From: Verrucomicrobiota bacterium
GTDB lineage: Bacteria > Verrucomicrobiota > Verrucomicrobiia > Limisphaerales > UBA9464
Assembly: GCA_025354845.1 (NCBI GenBank)
Contig: JANXMD010000169.1
Coordinates: 1 to 13,380 of the forward strand
DNA: 13,380 bases
Direction: 5' to 3'
Below, in pieces: positions 10,581-13,380 of the stretch. The notes below the pieces were generated by a model. It saw nothing but the letters and a program-made list of their open reading frames with translations. It made no database searches and had not been told where the DNA came from. The first letter of the stretch is position 1. Each line of letters opens with the position of its first letter. The position numbers were made by a program, and so were the translations under genes.

Positions 10581-11498
10581 TCATACCTTTTCTACGCGCA
10601 GCTTCCCGAGCAGTCCGGCGGGACGGAACAACAGGATGAGAATTAGGATCGCGAAGGCGATGGCGTCCCGGTAGGTGGACATACGGGTGCCGGAAACGAA
10701 GGTCTCCACCAAGCCGATGAGCATCCCGCCGAGCGCCGCGCCCGGCAAGTTGCCGATGCCGCCCAGCACCGCCGCCACGAACGCCTTGAGTCCAGGCAGC
10801 GTGCCCATGAGCGGATCGATGCTCGGGTAGTTCATCGCGTACAGCACGCCACCAGCTCCCGCCAGAGCGGAGCCCAGCGCGAAGGTGAAGGAGATGACCG
10901 CATCGTTGTTGATGCCCACCAGCGAGGCCGCCGTGGCATTGAAGGACATAGCGCGCATAGCGGTGCCGATGCGGGTGCGGTGGACGATCCACCACAGGGC
11001 CACCAGCAGCACCGCCGAAACGGCGAGGACGATCACCTGATTGCTCGAAATGGTGAGCGAGCGGAAATGCAACTGGGTCTCCGGGAAGAGCCTCTGCTGC
11101 CCGCCGCCGGGGACCGGGAACTGGAAGGCGCGGGGATTGGCGCCCAGGATCTTTTGTCCCGCGTTTTGGAGAAACAGCGAGACACCGATGGCCGTGATGA
11201 GAACCGTCAGATTGGACCGGTTGCGCAGCGGTTTGTAGGCGAGTTTTTCAATGACGACTCCGAGGACGGCGGATCCCGCCATGGCAGCGGCCAGGGTAGC
11301 GATGCCACCCCAGACAGTGCCCGCACCGAGCCTGGGTCCGAGGTAGAATCCGATATAGGCACCCACCATGAACACGTCGCTGTGGGCGAAATTGATGAAC
11401 CGGAGAACACCGTAAACCATGGTGTATCCCAGGGCGATCAGCGCGTAGATCGCACCCAGGGAGAGCCCATTGATGAGCTGTTGCAGCAGTTCGGTCAT
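10581..11498 (-). CDS. livH: Branched-chain amino acid ABC permease LivH
   Basis: A 305-residue inner-membrane permease, partner of LivM. LivH signatures are clear: the N-terminal LQQLINGLSLGAIYALIALG and TMVYGVLRFINFAHSDVFMV, the coupling segment RTRIGTAMRAMSFNATAASL, followed by GI, and the C-terminal GLKAFVAAVLGGIGNLPGAA. A periplasmic stretch (GANPRAFQFPVPGGGQQRLF) matches the usual loop between helices. I chose ATG at 11498, giving MTELLQQLI, in line with homologues of about 290-310 residues; the frame extends to a TTG at 11561 that overlaps the stop of the binding-protein gene, but the 21 extra residues (MTGPRPAPQARRLSG...) lack family character. The gene follows the binding protein by 59 bp and precedes the inverted repeat. 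Confidence 0.93.
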   Translation of the reverse strand: MTELLQQLINGLSLGAIYALIALGYTMVYGVLRFINFAHSDVFMVGAYIGFYLGPRLGAGTVWGGIATLAAAMAGSAVLGVVIEKLAYKPLRNRSNLTVLITAIGVSLFLQNAGQKILGANPRAFQFPVPGGGQQRLFPETQLHFRSLTISSNQVIVLAVSAVLLVALWWIVHRTRIGTAMRAMSFNATAASLVGINNDAVISFTFALGSALAGAGGVLYAMNYPSIDPLMGTLPGLKAFVAAVLGGIGNLPGAALGGMLIGLVETFVSGTRMSTYRDAIAFAILILILLFRPAGLLGKLRVEKV

Positions 11499-11557
11499 GT
11501 ACCGTCCAGCAGGCAAGCCGGACAACCGGCGAGCCTGAGGGGCCGGCCGTGGACCGG

Positions 11558-12775
11558 TCAAGGTGCGACCGACTGGAGGAAACGGAACTGACCGCCCTCG
11601 ACCCGAACAATCGAAGCCGGCTTCCGAGCGTTGCGTTCGGAATCCATGGCGATCCGGCCGGTGATGCCCTCGAAACCCGTGGTGCCGGCGAGCGCGGTTC
11701 GAATCGCCTTTGGCTCCGCGCTCTTCCCCCGTCGAATGGCGTCAGCGATCAGATTCAGCGCGTCGTAACCCAGAGCCGACACCCCGGTGGGCGCTTTGTT
11801 CCAGCGCTGGGTGTAGCGCGCGATGAAGCTTCGGCTGCGCGGCGAGGTGTCGCTGGTCGAGAAGTGTACCGGAAAGAAGGCACCATCCGCCGCAGCGCCG
11901 GCAATCTGGACCAGCTCGGGCGCCTCGAATCCATCGCCGCCAAGAACCGGAACCGTCAATCCGAGCTGGCGTGCCTGCAGGAGAATCAGGCCGGCATCGC
12001 CATAGTAAGCGGGAACAAACAGCGCATCGGGCCGAGCAGCTTTGAGTGCGGTCAATTGCGCGCGGTAGTCCTTGTCGCCGCCGGAAAACTTCTGCTCCCC
12101 GACAAGTTCCACTCCATCTACGATGCACCGCTGACGGAAAAACCCGGCGAGCCCGAGGCTGTAGGACGAGGCCACATCGCTCAACACGCCAACCCTGCGG
12201 ACCTTCAAGGTTTCGTGAGCGAACTTGGCCATCACTGTTCCCTGAAATGGATCGGTAAAGCAGACCCGAAAGATGCAGTCCCCAATCTCGGTCACCTTGG
12301 GGTTGGTCGCAGCCGGCGACACCACCGGAATGCCGGCGCGCTGGGCGATCGGCGCGCCCTCCAGACAGCGGCCGGAGGCGCCCTCGCCGACGATCGCCAC
12401 CACGTGATCGCGAGTGATCAACTTCCGAACCACCGTGGCCGCTTCGCCAGCCTTGGACTGCGTGTCCTCCGCGAGAACCAGCAAGGGCCGCCCATCAACA
12501 CCACCCGCCGCATTGATCTCCTCCACCGCCATTTGCACGCCCATGTGGGTGTACTGACCAAGGCCGGCTTCCCGGCCGGTGAGCGAGGAGAATTCTCCAA
12601 TGCGAATCGGCTCCGCTGCGGCGCCCGCCCAAGAAACCCCGAGAGCCAGAACCGCTCCGAGAAAGAACGAGCGCCCGAAAAAACCGCGGAGACTTAAACC
12701 GCAGAGGCGCGGAGACGCAGAGAAACCGAGGAGCTGGGAGATGGGAGGTGGAAAATAGCGGTTCGGAACAAACAT
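11558..12775 (-). CDS. Branched-chain amino acid type substrate-binding protein 2
   Basis: A 405-residue periplasmic binding protein of the LivK/Peripla_BP_6 family that delivers ligand to LivH/LivM. The mature protein starts near residue 55 (EPIRIGEFSSLTGREAGLGQ), followed by the typical VQMAVEEINAAGGVDGRPL and the EGASGRCLEGAPIAQRAGIP segment; the second lobe includes DKDYRAQLTALKAARPDALF and GGDGFEAPEL. The signal peptide is odd: a 36-residue n-region precedes the hydrophobic core FFLGAVLALGVSWAGAAA, and residues 17-32 are encoded by a dispersed repeat. There is no lipobox cysteine, so signal peptidase I cleavage near A54 is expected. I chose ATG at 12775 because GGAG lies six bases upstream; a GTG at 12826 overlapping the previous stop (GTGA) would add 17 residues encoded by a heptamer array. 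It is a tandem paralogue of the gene upstream. Actual ligand unknown. Confidence 0.88.
   Translation of the reverse strand: MFVPNRYFPPPISQLLGFSASPRLCGLSLRGFFGRSFFLGAVLALGVSWAGAAAEPIRIGEFSSLTGREAGLGQYTHMGVQMAVEEINAAGGVDGRPLLVLAEDTQSKAGEAATVVRKLITRDHVVAIVGEGASGRCLEGAPIAQRAGIPVVSPAATNPKVTEIGDCIFRVCFTDPFQGTVMAKFAHETLKVRRVGVLSDVASSYSLGLAGFFRQRCIVDGVELVGEQKFSGGDKDYRAQLTALKAARPDALFVPAYYGDAGLILLQARQLGLTVPVLGGDGFEAPELVQIAGAAADGAFFPVHFSTSDTSPRSRSFIARYTQRWNKAPTGVSALGYDALNLIADAIRRGKSAEPKAIRTALAGTTGFEGITGRIAMDSERNARKPASIVRVEGGQFRFLQSVAP
12682..12727. repeat. CGCAGAG-type dispersed repeat inside a coding region
   Basis: On the plus strand AACCGCGGAGAC (12682-12693) is followed by AACCGCAGAGGCGCGGAGAC (12697-12716) and GCAGAGAAACC (to 12727), a set of related CGCAGAG/CGGAGAC units. 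Repeats of this kind are familiar as intergenic clutter in environmental bacterial genomes. Here they are read in frame as residues 17-32 (GFSASPRLCGLSLRGF) of binding protein 2. Confidence 0.75.
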
Positions 12776-12787
12776 GCTTCGCTCCGC

Positions 12788-12815
12788 TTTTGCCTTTTTC
12801 CTTTTGCCATTTGCC
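12788..12815 (-). repeat. Heptamer array between the two binding-protein genes
   Basis: Four 7-bp units on the plus strand: TTTTGCC, TTTTTCC, TTTTGCC, ATTTGCC, that is GGCAAAA-type units on the minus strand. It fills most of the 47-bp gap between the two binding-protein genes and ends just before the GGAG ribosome binding site of the second, the same placement as the array ahead of the S23-like ORF. Confidence 0.85.
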
Positions 12816-12822
12816 TTCGGAT

Positions 12823-13380
12823 TCACGGCTCGATCGTTTCGAGGTATTTGAACTTCCCGTTTTCGACCGTGATGATCACTGCGGCTTTGGAGGCATTGCG
12901 CTGCGCATCCAACGTCGTCTTGCCGGTCACGCAGGGGAAATCCTTCGTGGCCGCCAGCGCCTCACGAACCTTGGCGCCATCGGTCGAACCGGCGCGACGA
13001 ATGGCGTCCACCAAAACCATGGCGGAATCGTAGCCAAGCGCTGCCATCGCATCAGGAGTCTCTCCGCCAAACTTGGCCTGAAAGGCCTTCACAAAGGACT
13101 CAATCTTGTCCGATTTCGCCTCGGGCGAGTAGTGCGTGGAATAGTAGGTATTCTTGAGCGCTGCACCGGCGATTTCGATGAGCTGCGGTGCCTCCCAGCC
13201 GTCGCCGCCGAAGATCGGGATGTTGATGCCGAGCTGGCGAGCCTGGGAGACGACCAGGCCGGCCTCGGTGTAATAGCCGGGGACAAAAATCACATCGGGG
13301 TTGGAGGCCTTGATCGCGGTCAACTGCGCACGGAAGTCTTTGTCCTTCGACGTGTACTTCTGCTCGACCACGATCTTGCC
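12823..13380 (-). CDS. Branched-chain amino acid type substrate-binding protein 1, partial
   Basis: The C-terminal 185 residues of a LivK/Peripla_BP_6 periplasmic binding protein; the 5' end lies beyond the window. The visible part starts GKIVVEQKY and includes KDKDFRAQLTAIKASNPDVI, then FVPGYYTEAGL, GGDGWEAPQLIEIAGAA, ALGYDSAMVLVDAIRRAG and the C-terminal strand ENGKFKYLETIEP before TGA at 12823-12825. The binding protein downstream shares this whole segment block by block (for example DKDYRAQLTALKA and ALGYDALNLIADAIRRG), so the two arose by tandem duplication and then diverged; the ligand-facing region after AGAA (LKNTYYSTHYS against ADGAFFPVHFS) differs, which suggests different ligands. 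It is the most upstream liv gene visible, and the operon promoter probably lies outside the window. Confidence 0.92.
   Translation of the reverse strand, partial: GKIVVEQKYTSKDKDFRAQLTAIKASNPDVIFVPGYYTEAGLVVSQARQLGINIPIFGGDGWEAPQLIEIAGAALKNTYYSTHYSPEAKSDKIESFVKAFQAKFGGETPDAMAALGYDSAMVLVDAIRRAGSTDGAKVREALAATKDFPCVTGKTTLDAQRNASKAAVIITVENGKFKYLETIEP

Noticed and set aside
9436..10674. 412-residue plus-strand open frame opposite livM
   Set aside because: A GC-driven shadow that also reads through the inverted repeat; no domain and no ribosome binding site support it.
11549..12697. 382-residue plus-strand open frame opposite binding protein 2
   Set aside because: Antisense shadow with biased composition; the minus-strand binding protein has clear family motifs.
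12773..12826. GTG at 12826 (GTGA overlap with the previous stop) as start of binding protein 2
   Set aside because: The extra 17 residues come from the heptamer array, whereas ATG at 12775 has GGAG at good spacing. Translational coupling from the overlap remains possible.

Overview
The window reads as GC-rich bacterial chromosome with densely packed genes, most of them on the minus strand. The gene styles suggest a Verrucomicrobiota-like organism (Pedosphaera/Limisphaera type): a very large hybrid histidine kinase with a periplasmic two-component propeller, a four-helix-bundle (S23-type) gene inserted between operon genes, dispersed short intergenic repeats and few strong Shine-Dalgarno sites. 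This assignment is inference from gene character; there is no rRNA or marker gene here to prove it.

Layout. (1) 1-163: 3' end of a plus-strand PP2C/SpoIIE-type serine phosphatase. (2) 184-5097, minus strand: a two-component pair, a 1310-residue propeller hybrid histidine kinase followed 78 bp later by a REC-LuxR response regulator. The phosphatase and the regulator genes converge. (3) 5251-6642, plus strand: an alkaline-phosphatase-superfamily (nucleotide pyrophosphatase/phosphodiesterase-like) protein resembling EboF, in which several canonical metal ligands appear replaced. (4) 6740-7207, minus strand: an Hsp20 small heat-shock protein with a clear intrinsic terminator. (5) 7494-13380, minus strand: a branched-chain amino acid type (HAAT/Liv) ABC uptake operon in the order substrate-binding protein 1 (partial), substrate-binding protein 2, permease LivH, permease LivM, ATPase LivG, an S23-like four-helix-bundle ORF, ATPase LivF.

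How they work together. The two binding proteins would capture amino acids or related small molecules in the periplasm and deliver them to the LivH/LivM channel powered by LivG/LivF; having two paralogous receptors suggests two substrates share one channel. The kinase would sense a periplasmic signal through its propeller, pass phosphate through its own receiver and on to the LuxR-type regulator, which would then bind DNA.

The most unusual part is the repeat load inside the liv operon. Three separate arrays of exactly four 7-bp units (consensus GGCAAAA) lie at 8217-8244, 8635-8662 and 12788-12815. The first two flank the S23-like ORF in inverted orientation. The left array sits where that ORF runs into livF, such that losing one unit would fuse the two genes in frame. 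A long imperfect inverted repeat of the ACACAGAT type separates livH and livM, and a third repeat family (CGCAGAG/CGGAGAC type) has been absorbed into the signal-peptide region of binding protein 2. I see no CRISPR array, transposase, integrase, tRNA or rRNA, and no convincing new defence or biosynthetic system.
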